DNA from: JAKALD01 sp963817785
Lineage (GTDB): Bacteria; Pseudomonadota; Gammaproteobacteria; Burkholderiales; SG8-39
Direction of reading: 5' to 3'
DNA length: 64,000 bases
Assembly: GCA_963817785.1 (NCBI GenBank)
Contig: CAWFPL010000002.1
Coordinates: forward strand, 992,001 to 1,056,000
In this document: in pieces, positions 34,472 through 42,429 of the stretch
How positions within the stretch are numbered: the first letter of the stretch is position 1
Layout of the letters: each line of letters opens with the position of its first letter
Made by a program: the position numbers and the translations under genes
The notes under the pieces: generated by a model
Seen by the model: the letters and a program-made list of their open reading frames with translations, nothing else
Databases searched by the model: none
What the model was told of the DNA's origin: nothing

Positions 34472-35890
34472 ATGGCGGTGCGCAGTCTGCGCGTGCATCT
34501 GCTGCGGCTGTTGCTGCCGCCGATCGCCGCCGTACTGGCGATCGGCGCGGTCGGCGCCTACTGGGTGTCCATCGATCCGGCGAAGGACGCCTACGATCAG
34601 GCGCTGATCAGTGCTTGCATCGCGCTGGGGGAGCGTATCCGCTTCGAGGACGGCCGTTTCGGCTTCGATTTGCCGAGCGCCGCCGAGCGGGTGGTGCGCA
34701 CCGACAAGTACGACGAGATCTTCTACGTGGTCAACGGGCCCGACGGCCGGCGCATCGCCGGGGATCTTGGCATCCCGCAGCCCCCTCGCGACCGCAGCGC
34801 GGTGCAGGGCGTGATCGGCTACGACGCGAATTACCGCGACCAGCCGGTGCGCATCGTGCAGCTCGAGGTGCCTTGCGCCGGCCGGAGCTGCACGGTCAGA
34901 GTGGCCGAAACGACGATCAAGCGCCAGCGTCTGTCGAGCGAGATCCTCGCCTCGAGCGTGCTGCCGCAGGCGCTGCTCGCGGTGCTGACCCTGGTGCTGG
35001 TGTGGTTCGGCGTCGCGCGCGGCCTGGGCCCGCTCGAAGGCCTGTCCGAGGAGATCAAGGAGCGCTCGCCGCGCGATCTGCGACCGATCGATCTCGAGCA
35101 CGCGCCCGAGGAAGCGCGCCCGCTGGTGAGCGCGCTGAACCAGCTTTTCGGGCAGGTCGCCGAGGCGAACCGCAACCAGCAGCGCTTTCTGGCCAACGCT
35201 GCGCACCAGTTGCGCACGCCGCTGGCGGGCCTGCAGGCGCATACCGAGCTGGCGTTGGCGCAGCCCGTTCCCGAGACGTTTCGCGCCGAGCTCCAGGAGG
35301 TGCACGGCGCCACCATCCGCACCGCGCGCCTGGCGAACCAGCTGCTGGCGCTGGCGCGCGCCGAACCCGGCGGCTACCGCCCCGAGGCGCTCGCGGAGGT
35401 GGATCTGCGGCAGGTGGTAGAGGGTGTGGCGAACGAATGGGTGCACCGCGCGCTCGACAAGGATCTCGACCTGGGCTTCGATCTGGCGCCGGCAAGCGTG
35501 GCGGGCGACGCGTTCCTGCTGCGCGAAGCGCTGGTGAACCTGATCCACAACGCGCTCGAGTACACGCCGGCCGGCGGCCACGTGACGGTGCGTACCGGCG
35601 TGCGCAGCGTGCACGGCGTGCAGCACCCGGTTCTCGAAGTGGAGGACGATGGCCCCGGCATCGCGTCGGGCGAGCGCGAACGCGTGTTCGAGCGGTTCTA
35701 CCGCGCACCGGGCACTGGCGGACTGGGGAGTGGATTGGGCCTGTCGATCGTGCGTGAGATCGCGACCGCGCACGCCGCGCAGATCGCGCTCACGCACGGT
35801 GCCGTCAACGAGCAGCGCGCGACGCGGGGCTGCCGCGTCAGCTTGATTTTCCCGGCCGTGTCCCCAGCTTGTCAGGCTGGGCAGGCTTGA
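34472..35890 (+). CDS. Sensor histidine kinase (TctE-like)
   Basis: A 472-residue inner-membrane kinase. The first membrane helix is near 9-29; the sensor region is of the 2CSK_N type (SIDPAKDAYDQALISACIAL); the second helix is near 168-186, followed by a HAMP-like linker. The phospho-acceptor histidine is in NAAHQLRTPLAGLQ, the TctE-family H box, and the ATPase domain has NLIHNALEYTP, DDGPGI and GLGSGLGLSI. It is coupled to regulator 2. TctE relatives sense tricarboxylates, but neighbouring genes here point to molybdenum hydroxylase metabolism, so the ligand is open. Confidence 0.92.
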   Translation: MAVRSLRVHLLRLLLPPIAAVLAIGAVGAYWVSIDPAKDAYDQALISACIALGERIRFEDGRFGFDLPSAAERVVRTDKYDEIFYVVNGPDGRRIAGDLGIPQPPRDRSAVQGVIGYDANYRDQPVRIVQLEVPCAGRSCTVRVAETTIKRQRLSSEILASSVLPQALLAVLTLVLVWFGVARGLGPLEGLSEEIKERSPRDLRPIDLEHAPEEARPLVSALNQLFGQVAEANRNQQRFLANAAHQLRTPLAGLQAHTELALAQPVPETFRAELQEVHGATIRTARLANQLLALARAEPGGYRPEALAEVDLRQVVEGVANEWVHRALDKDLDLGFDLAPASVAGDAFLLREALVNLIHNALEYTPAGGHVTVRTGVRSVHGVQHPVLEVEDDGPGIASGERERVFERFYRAPGTGGLGSGLGLSIVREIATAHAAQIALTHGAVNEQRATRGCRVSLIFPAVSPACQAGQA

Positions 35891-35945
35891 CCGGGGATGG
35901 TCGGGCGACTACCCTCGATCATCCTTACCTCGCGCGAGGTCTCCC

Positions 35946-36959
35946 ATGGACAGCGTGGACATCGAAGTTTTGCGCAGCGCCGAGGCTTGGCGAAAAGCCG
36001 GGCATCGGGTGACGTTGGGAACCATTGTCAAGACCTGGGGCTCGGCTCCGCGGCCGGTGGGCGCGCTGGTGGCGGTGCGCGGCGACGGCCAGATCGCCGG
36101 CTCGGTCTCGGGCGGCTGCGTCGAGGACGACCTGGTGGAGAAAGTCCGGGAGAAGGCGGTCGCCGCGGACAAGCCCGCGGTCATGACTTACGGCGTGACC
36201 AACGAGGAAGCGACGCGCTGGGGCCTGCCATGCGGCGGTACCCTGCAGCTTGTGCTCGAGCCCGTGACCGAGCGCAGCGGGCTTGCGCAGCTGCTCGAGA
36301 CGATCGGCAAGCAGCAGCTTGCGCGCCGGCGCCTGGAGATGGACTCCGGGCGCGTCACGCTCGAGCCCGGCACCTGGCAGGACGTACTCGCATTCGACGG
36401 TAAGGTATTGAGCACGGTGCACGGCCCGCGCTGGCGGCTGGTGATGATCGGCGCCGGGCAGCTGACGCGCTACCTCGCCGAAATGGCACGCATGCTAGAT
36501 TACCACGTTGGGGTGATTGATCCGCGCGAGGAGTACGCCGACGGCTGGGACCTGGCAGGGGTGGCGCTCGATCGCGGCATGCCCGACGACGTGATCGCGC
36601 GCCTCAGCCTCGACGGCCACAGCGCGGTGATTGCGCTTACGCACGATCCCAAGCTCGACGACATGGCGCTGCTCGAGGCGCTCAAGTCGCCGGCGTTCTA
36701 CGTGGGCGCGATCGGCTCGAAGAAAAACAACGACGCGCGCCGCAAGCGCCTGCGCGAGTTCGACCTCAGCGATGCCGAGATCGCGCGCCTACATGGCCCG
36801 GTGGGCCTGTTCATCGGCTCGAAGACGCCGCCCGAGATCGCGGTGGCGATCCTGGCCGAGATGACCGCGGTGCGCCGCGGGGTCGCTAGGCCGGACTGGG
36901 CGGAGAAGGGCGCCGCGCGCTTCGCGCCCTCGAGCTGCGAAGTCGCGCCGAGCACCTGA
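35946..36959 (+). CDS. XdhC/CoxI-family molybdenum cofactor maturation protein
   Basis: A 337-residue XdhC-family protein. The N-terminal domain has GSAPRPVGALVAV, the cysteine-bearing SGSVSGGCVEDDL-type segment (read AGSVSGGCVED) and WGLPCGGTLQLV. The C-terminal Rossmann domain has VMIGAGQLTRYLAEM and the YVGAIGSKKNNDARRKRL block. In the family these proteins bind and sulfurate the Mo cofactor and hand it to the hydroxylase. The gene is five bases from the MocA-like gene and on the opposite strand from coxSLM. Confidence 0.9.
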   Translation: MDSVDIEVLRSAEAWRKAGHRVTLGTIVKTWGSAPRPVGALVAVRGDGQIAGSVSGGCVEDDLVEKVREKAVAADKPAVMTYGVTNEEATRWGLPCGGTLQLVLEPVTERSGLAQLLETIGKQQLARRRLEMDSGRVTLEPGTWQDVLAFDGKVLSTVHGPRWRLVMIGAGQLTRYLAEMARMLDYHVGVIDPREEYADGWDLAGVALDRGMPDDVIARLSLDGHSAVIALTHDPKLDDMALLEALKSPAFYVGAIGSKKNNDARRKRLREFDLSDAEIARLHGPVGLFIGSKTPPEIAVAILAEMTAVRRGVARPDWAEKGAARFAPSSCEVAPST

Positions 36960-36963
36960 CCGG

Positions 36964-37551
36964 TTGAGCGACTCGAGCATCGTCGGCATCCTGCTCGCCG
37001 CGGGATCGGCCTCCCGCTTCGGCTCCGACAAGCTGCTGCACCCGCTGCCGCACGGCCAGCCGATCGCGGTGCAGGCGGCGCGCCATCTCAAGGCCGAGCT
37101 CGCGCGCGTCGTGGCTGCGGTGCGGCCCGGCGCGTCGAGTCTCGCGCGCCTGCTGGCGGCCGAAGGTGTCGAAGTGATCGAGTGCCCGAGCGCCGACGAA
37201 GGCATGGGCGCGAGCCTCGCCTGCGCGGTGCGGGCTGCGGGCGAGGCGGGCGGCTACGTGGTCGCGCTTGCTGACATGCCCTTCATCCGCCCGAGCTCGA
37301 TCGCGGCGGTGCGCGACGCACTCAGCGCGGGCGGTGCGCTTGCGGCGCCCTATTTCCGCGCCCGGCGCGGCCATCCCGTCGGGATCTCCGGGCGCTTCCG
37401 GGAGCGGCTCGAGGCGCTGGGCGGCGATGAGGGCGCGCGAGGGATCCTGGCGGCGAACGAGCATGCGCTGGTCAAGGTGCCGGTGGGCGATCCCGGGGTC
37501 GTACGCGACATCGACCGGCCTTCCGACCTGGCGCCGCCGGTCGCGATCTAG
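36964..37551 (+). CDS. MocA-like molybdenum cofactor nucleotidyltransferase
   Basis: A 195-residue MobA/MocA-family enzyme that would link CTP to molybdopterin to form the cytosine dinucleotide used by CoxL-type hydroxylases. The CTP-binding loop is GILLAAGSASRFGSDKLL at the N-terminus, the metal/active-site segment is VVALADMPFIRPSS, and GHPVGISGRFRE follows. The start is a TTG at 36964, four bases after the xdhC-like stop. No good Shine-Dalgarno is seen, so it is probably coupled. Confidence 0.88.
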   Translation: MSDSSIVGILLAAGSASRFGSDKLLHPLPHGQPIAVQAARHLKAELARVVAAVRPGASSLARLLAAEGVEVIECPSADEGMGASLACAVRAAGEAGGYVVALADMPFIRPSSIAAVRDALSAGGALAAPYFRARRGHPVGISGRFRERLEALGGDEGARGILAANEHALVKVPVGDPGVVRDIDRPSDLAPPVAI

Positions 37552-37584
37552 CCCGCGCGGACCCGGCGGCAGGGCGGGTCGCGC

Positions 37585-37593
37585 TGGTAAAAT
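37585..37593 (+). promoter_or_regulatory. Extended -10 promoter for glyA
   Basis: TGG followed by TAAAAT (37588-37593) fits an extended -10 element. The expected start is near 37600, leaving a leader of about 19 bases. There is no clear -35. Confidence 0.4.
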
Positions 37594-37618
37594 TGCACCT
37601 CAACGACAACAACCCGCC

Positions 37619-38860
37619 ATGTTCGCCGCCAACCTCCTCGCCCAGTCCGACCCGGAAATCTGGAACGCGATCCGGCTCGAGCACCGGCGCCAGGAAGACC
37701 ACATCGAGCTGATCGCCTCGGAGAACTACGTCAGCCCCGCGGTGCTGATCGCCCAGGGCTCTCAGCTCACCAACAAGTACGCCGAGGGCTATCCCGGCAA
37801 GCGCTACTACGGCGGCTGCGAGTACGTCGACATGGCCGAACAGCTCGCGATCGAGCGCGCCAGGAGGCTGTTCGGCACGGACTGGGCGAACGTGCAGCCG
37901 CATTCGGGCTCGCAGGCGAACCAGGCGGTGTACGCCGTCGCCCTCAAGCCCGGCGACACGATCCTCGGCCTGTCGCTTGCGCACGGCGGGCACCTGACGC
38001 ACGGCTCGCCCGTGAACCTGTCGGGCAAGCTCTACCAGGTCGTGTCCTATGGGCTGGACGAGAACGAAGCGATCGACTACGACCAGGTCGAGACGCTTGC
38101 GCTCAAGCACCGGCCGAGGATGATCGTCACCGGCGCCTCGGCGTACTCGCTGGCGATCGACTGGAAGGCGTTCCGCGCGGTGGCCGACAAGATCGGCGCC
38201 CTGCTTATGTCGGACATCGCGCACTACGCCGGCCTGGTCGCGGTGGGACTGTATCCGTCCCCGCTGGGTATCGCCGATTACGTCACCACGACCACGCACA
38301 AGACGCTGCGCGGGCCGCGCGGTGGACTGATCATGGGCAGGGACGAGCACGAGAAGAGCATCAACTCGTCGATCTTTCCGGGAATCCAGGGTGGGCCGCT
38401 GATGCACGTCATCGCCGCCAAGGCGGTGGCGCTCGGCGAGGCGCTGCGCCCGGAGTTCCGTGATTACCAGCAGCACGTGCTCGGCAACGCGCGCACCATG
38501 GTGCGCGTGCTTACGGAGCGCGGGTTGCGCATCGTCTCCGGCCGCACCGATTGCCATCTGTTCCTGGTGGATCTGAGGAAGAAGGGCATCACCGGCAAGG
38601 ACGCGGAGGCGGCGCTCGGCCGCGCTCACATCACGGTCAACAAGAACGCGATCCCGAACGACCCGGAGAAGCCGACGGTCACCTCGGGAATCCGCATCGG
38701 CACGCCGGCGATGACCACGCGCGGCTTTCGCACGGGCGAAGCCGAGATCCTCGCCAACCTGATCGCCGACGTGCTCGACAGCCCGGCCGACGACGCGAAC
38801 ATCCGGCGCGCGGCGGGCGAGGTTAAGGCGCTCTGCGCCAGCTTCCCGGTGTACGCGTAG
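37619..38860 (+). CDS. glyA: Serine hydroxymethyltransferase
   Basis: A 413-residue PLP enzyme interconverting serine and glycine and supplying methylene-tetrahydrofolate. Family motifs include ELIASENYVSPAVL, NKYAEGYPGKRYYGG, the substrate/PLP segment SDIAHYAGLVAVG (methionine and isoleucine of the common DMAHIAG are replaced), and the PLP lysine in VTTTTHKTLRGPRGG. The start at ATG 37619 gives the normal N-terminus; no Shine-Dalgarno is seen. glyA-nrdR-ribD-ribE is a conserved order in betaproteobacteria. Confidence 0.97.
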   Translation: MFAANLLAQSDPEIWNAIRLEHRRQEDHIELIASENYVSPAVLIAQGSQLTNKYAEGYPGKRYYGGCEYVDMAEQLAIERARRLFGTDWANVQPHSGSQANQAVYAVALKPGDTILGLSLAHGGHLTHGSPVNLSGKLYQVVSYGLDENEAIDYDQVETLALKHRPRMIVTGASAYSLAIDWKAFRAVADKIGALLMSDIAHYAGLVAVGLYPSPLGIADYVTTTTHKTLRGPRGGLIMGRDEHEKSINSSIFPGIQGGPLMHVIAAKAVALGEALRPEFRDYQQHVLGNARTMVRVLTERGLRIVSGRTDCHLFLVDLRKKGITGKDAEAALGRAHITVNKNAIPNDPEKPTVTSGIRIGTPAMTTRGFRTGEAEILANLIADVLDSPADDANIRRAAGEVKALCASFPVYA

Positions 38861-38869
38861 CCAGGCGTC

Positions 38870-39337
38870 ATGCGCTGTCCGTTCTGCGGCTACTCCGATA
38901 CCCAGGTGGTGGACACGCGCTCCAATCCGGAGGCGAACATCATTCGCCGCCGGCGGCGCTGCCCCGGCTGCGACAAGCGCTTCACCACCTACGAGCGGGT
39001 CGAACTGCGCATGCCGCGCCTCGTCAAGAAAGACGGCAGCCGCGAGGACTTCGACCGTGAAAAGCTGATGGCAAGCATGAAGCTCGCTCTGCACAAGCGT
39101 CCCGTCGCGACCCACGCGGTGGACGGCGCGATCGACCGCATCGAGGAGAAGCTGCGCGCCATGGGCGAGCGCGAAGTGCCGTCGAGCAAGGTGGGCGACC
39201 TGGTGATGCGCGAGCTGGCGCGGCTCGACAAGATCGCCTACATCCGCTTCGCTTCGGTGTATCGCAGCTTCGAGACGCCGGACGATTTCCGCGAGGCGGT
39301 GCAGGAAGTGAAGGCGCCGCGGCGGCGGCGCAAGTGA
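38870..39337 (+). CDS. nrdR: Transcriptional repressor NrdR
   Basis: A 155-residue repressor of ribonucleotide reductase genes. The zinc ribbon has CPFC at 3-6 and CPGC near 31-34, followed by the ATP-cone domain (VKKDGSREDFDREKL; IDRIEEKLRAMGEREVPSSKVG). The length is typical. It begins nine bases after the glyA stop. Its last codons overlap the ribD GTG start by four bases (GTGA). The usual NrdR boxes were not seen in this window. Confidence 0.97.
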   Translation: MRCPFCGYSDTQVVDTRSNPEANIIRRRRRCPGCDKRFTTYERVELRMPRLVKKDGSREDFDREKLMASMKLALHKRPVATHAVDGAIDRIEEKLRAMGEREVPSSKVGDLVMRELARLDKIAYIRFASVYRSFETPDDFREAVQEVKAPRRRRK

Positions 39338-40419
39338 CCCCGTTCTCGGCTTTCGACCACGCCATGATGCGCCATGCGCTGGAGCTGGCGGAGAAGGGCT
39401 TGTTCACGGCGACGCCCAATCCGCGGGTCGGCTGCGTGATCACCCGGGGCGAGCGCATCGTCGGCGAAGGCTGGCACGAGAGGGCGGGAGAGCCGCATGC
39501 CGAGGTCTACGCCCTGCGGGCCGCCGGGGCCGCTGCGCGAGGCGCCACCGCCTACCTCAATCTCGAACCCTGCAGCCACCACGGCCGCACGCCGCCTTGT
39601 GCCGAGGCGCTGATCGGCGCGGGCGTGACGCGCGTGGTCGCGGCGATGCGTGACCCGAATCCCGAGGCGGCGCATGGAGGCGAGCGGCTCTCTGCTGCCA
39701 AGGTGCGCTTCGAATCCGGCCTGATGGAAGAACAGGCACGCGAGCTCAACATCGGCTTCGTGTCGCGGGTGACGCGCGGTCGGCCCTGGGTGCGCATGAA
39801 AATCGCCGCTACGCTCGACGGGCGCACGGCGCTTTCCAGCGGCGCATCGCAATGGATCACCGGAGCCGAGGCGCGGCGGGACGGCCACCGCTGGCGCGCG
39901 CGCGCCTGCGCCCTGCTCACCGGCATCGGCACGGTGCGCGCCGATGACCCGCGGCTCACGGTGCGCGAAGTCGACACGCCGCGCCAGCCGCTGCGCGTCG
40001 TGATCGACAGCCGGCTCGAGACGCCGGCGGGCGCGCGCGTCCTGCAAGGCGGCAATGCGCTTCTGTTCTGCGCCGCCGACCAGCCCGAGCGCCGCGCGGC
40101 GCTGCAGGCGCGCGGTGCCGAGATCGTGCTGCTGCCCAATGCCGGCGGCAAGGTCGAGCTGGCGGCGATGCTCGGGGAACTTGCGCGGCGCGGCGTGAAC
40201 GAGCTGCACGTCGAGGGTGGCTTCAAACTGAACGGCTCGCTGCTGCGCGAGGGGTGCGTCGACGAGTTCCTGCTCTACCTCGCGCCGTCGCTCCTCGGCG
40301 ATTCGGCGCAGGGCATGGTGAACCTGGCCGAGATGACCTCGCTCGAGCAGCGCCTGCGGCTAAAGATCCGCGCCGTCGACAGAGTCGGCGAGGACTTGCG
40401 CATCATCGCGAGGAGCTGA
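39334..40419 (+). CDS. ribD: Bifunctional riboflavin biosynthesis deaminase/reductase
   Basis: A 361-residue RibD. The N-terminal deaminase (1-145) has the zinc site HAEVYALRAAG and PCSHHGRTPPC; the C-terminal reductase (147-361) has MKIAATLDGRTA, GIGTVRADDPRLT and the NELHVEGGFKLNGSLL block. It converts the pyrimidine intermediate of riboflavin synthesis. The GTG start overlaps nrdR, and its stop overlaps the ribE ATG by one base (TGATG), so the genes are coupled. The segment after DPNPEAAHGGERL is a little divergent from the usual VAGKGI pattern. Confidence 0.95.
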   Translation: MTPFSAFDHAMMRHALELAEKGLFTATPNPRVGCVITRGERIVGEGWHERAGEPHAEVYALRAAGAAARGATAYLNLEPCSHHGRTPPCAEALIGAGVTRVVAAMRDPNPEAAHGGERLSAAKVRFESGLMEEQARELNIGFVSRVTRGRPWVRMKIAATLDGRTALSSGASQWITGAEARRDGHRWRARACALLTGIGTVRADDPRLTVREVDTPRQPLRVVIDSRLETPAGARVLQGGNALLFCAADQPERRAALQARGAEIVLLPNAGGKVELAAMLGELARRGVNELHVEGGFKLNGSLLREGCVDEFLLYLAPSLLGDSAQGMVNLAEMTSLEQRLRLKIRAVDRVGEDLRIIARS

Positions 40420-41015
40420 TGTTTACCGGCATCGTGCGGGCGGTCGGAACGATCGAGGCGCTGACGCCGCTCGAGAAGGGCGTGCGGCTGACGCTCGCCG
40501 CCGGCGGGCTCGACCTGTCGGACGTGGGCCTCGGGGATTCGATCTGCGTTCAGGGCGCCTGTCTCACCGTGGTGGCGCTGGCCGACGCGCGGCTGTCGTT
40601 CGACGTCTCGCGCGAGACGCTCGACTGCACCGTCGGCCTGGAGCATGCGGGCAAAGTCAACCTGGAGAAGTCGCTTGCCCTGGGCGACAAGCTCGGCGGA
40701 CACCTCGTCACCGGCCACGTCGACGCGGTCGGCGAGGTGCTGGCGTTCGAGCCTGCCGGGGAATCGATTCTGCTGCGCGTGCGCACACCGCAGCCGCTCG
40801 CGCGCTTCGTCGCGCGCAAGGGCTCGGTGGCCGTGGACGGCGTGAGCCTCACCGTCAACCGGGTGGATGGCGCCGTGTTCGAGGTCAACCTCATCCCGCA
40901 CACGCTTGCCGTGACGACCCTGTCGCGCCTCGGCGCCGGCGTGAAGGTCAATCTCGAGGTCGACCTGATCGCGCGTTACGTCGAGCGCATGCTCGGAGCG
41001 CTTCGGGACGTCTAG
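40419..41015 (+). CDS. ribE: Riboflavin synthase alpha chain
   Basis: A 198-residue riboflavin synthase (dismutation of two lumazines). It has two lumazine-binding repeats: the first starts MFTGIVRAVGTIEAL with GDSICVQGACLTV, and the second starts near residue 97 (GGHLVTGHVDAVGEVL) with KGSVAVDGVSLTVN and the C-terminal IPHTLAVTTL. The start has AGGAG four bases upstream inside ribD. ribBA and ribH, often next, are not found downstream here. Confidence 0.96.
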   Translation: MFTGIVRAVGTIEALTPLEKGVRLTLAAGGLDLSDVGLGDSICVQGACLTVVALADARLSFDVSRETLDCTVGLEHAGKVNLEKSLALGDKLGGHLVTGHVDAVGEVLAFEPAGESILLRVRTPQPLARFVARKGSVAVDGVSLTVNRVDGAVFEVNLIPHTLAVTTLSRLGAGVKVNLEVDLIARYVERMLGALRDV

Positions 41016-41104
41016 CTTGTGCGGCGCCGCTTTCGGAACTCGATCAACTGGCGAAGGCTTGGCAGGGGGCCGGCCGACCGCTGAACACCCAAGGAGGATG
41101 ACCT

Positions 41105-41548
41105 ATGCGCGTGGCGCTGTTTCTGCACCTGGTTTCGGACGTCGTTTGGATCGGTGGGATGTTCCTCGCCTACATGGCGGTCAGACCCGCGGCGCTCGAG
41201 GTGCTGGAGCCGCCCCAGCGGCTCAGGCTCTGGGCGGGAATTTTCCGCCGCTTCTTCCTTTGGGTCTGGGCGGCGGTGCTGCTGCTCCTGGTCTCGGGCC
41301 TATGGATGATGACGAAGATGAGCCCGGTTCCGGCTTACGTCCAGGCGATGGCGGGGATCGGCATCGTCATGATGGCCATCTTCCTGCACGTATTCTTCGC
41401 GCCCTTCGCGCGGCTCAAGCGCGCGGTCGCGGCCGAGGACTGGAAAGCGGGCGGTGCGGCGCTTAACCAGATCCGCATTCTGGTGGGAGTAAACCTCGTG
41501 CTCGGTTTTGCGACCATCGCGGTTGCGGTGCTGAGCTCTCCCGGCTAG
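41105..41548 (+). CDS. CopD-like small membrane protein
   Basis: A 147-residue inner-membrane protein with four hydrophobic helices (about 3-24, 48-68, 77-97, 121-142). The first helix LFLHLVSDVVWIGGMFLAYMAV resembles the first helix of the CopD/DUF family with a histidine facing a tryptophan-glycine pair. AGGAGG lies seven bases before the ATG. It stands alone after ribE. Function unknown; a metal- or heme-related role is only suggested by the family. Confidence 0.75.
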   Translation: MRVALFLHLVSDVVWIGGMFLAYMAVRPAALEVLEPPQRLRLWAGIFRRFFLWVWAAVLLLLVSGLWMMTKMSPVPAYVQAMAGIGIVMMAIFLHVFFAPFARLKRAVAAEDWKAGGAALNQIRILVGVNLVLGFATIAVAVLSSPG

Positions 41549-41714
41549 AACACGGGCCTCGGGTCGGCCGTCCCTGAAATGCGGCGAACCCTGAACGAGA
41601 AGCGTTCGCTTCCCGTGGCGGTTTCGCGTCCTCGCGGTGGTCGAGCAGGGCGGACGGCGGCACAATTGGCGTGCGTCATCGGAACATGCCGGCGTTGCGC
41701 CGGATTGAATCAGG

Positions 41715-42383
41715 ATGAGGATCTCGACCATCGTCGGTTTCGCGTTCGGTGCAGTCGTGGCCGCGGTCTGCGCCGAGTCAGCTGCGCAGACGCCGAAGCA
41801 GCAAACGCAGGACCAAAGTCAGGTCGCCATCGTGGCGGAAGACTGCCTAAGGGGTTTTGCCGCTCCTATCTTCGATCCGCTGCGAGGCAAGCTCGCGCCC
41901 CGGGCGGAGGACGCCGGCGGCGCGAGGCTGGCGCTCAAGAACGAGCCCGCGCAGGGCGAACGCGTTGCGCTCCTGGTGTGGGTGCAGGTGGTGATGACGT
42001 GCCGCGAGAACGTGCTCGCGACGGCCAACCACGTCGACTCGCCCGACGCAGTCGCCATTCTGGACGCGGCCTGGGAGCGCGACATCGGCAAGCTGCTGGA
42101 GCTGTACCAGGGAATGATCTCCTACGGCGCGTACAGCGCCTGGCAGAATCAGGCCGCCGCCCAGACCGATGCTGCGCTGCGCAGCGTGAAGTCGGACCTG
42201 CAGAGCGGAACCGACGAAGGCGCACGCCGCGCGGCAGCGACCGTGGCAGGACAGACGCAGCTGTTTCGCGACGAGCTGGAAAACTACAATGCCATGCTGG
42301 CCCGGCAGCGGCAGGCGATGCAGCAGCGAGGTGTCGCGCTTTCCTGCAGCCGGATGGGCGCGTTCACGGCCTGCCGTCCCTAG
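41715..42383 (+). CDS. Secreted protein of unknown function
   Basis: A 222-residue protein with a signal peptide (MRISTIVGFAFGAVVAAVCA, likely cleaved near ESAAQ). The mature part is helical and polar, with three cysteines (EDCLRG, MTCRENV, LSCSRMG) that could pair in the periplasm. No family is recognised. It lies 46 bases upstream of hrpA on the same strand and may share its transcript. Confidence 0.7.
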   Translation: MRISTIVGFAFGAVVAAVCAESAAQTPKQQTQDQSQVAIVAEDCLRGFAAPIFDPLRGKLAPRAEDAGGARLALKNEPAQGERVALLVWVQVVMTCRENVLATANHVDSPDAVAILDAAWERDIGKLLELYQGMISYGAYSAWQNQAAAQTDAALRSVKSDLQSGTDEGARRAAATVAGQTQLFRDELENYNAMLARQRQAMQQRGVALSCSRMGAFTACRP

Positions 42384-42429
42384 CTTCGCGGAACCCGTGC
42401 CGACCGCCCCGAGCGGTCTTCCTCGCGGC

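Noticed and set aside
41041..41104. FMN riboswitch or ribBA/ribH remnant after ribE
   Set aside because: The gap is only 89 bases and shows no RFN-like conserved boxes.
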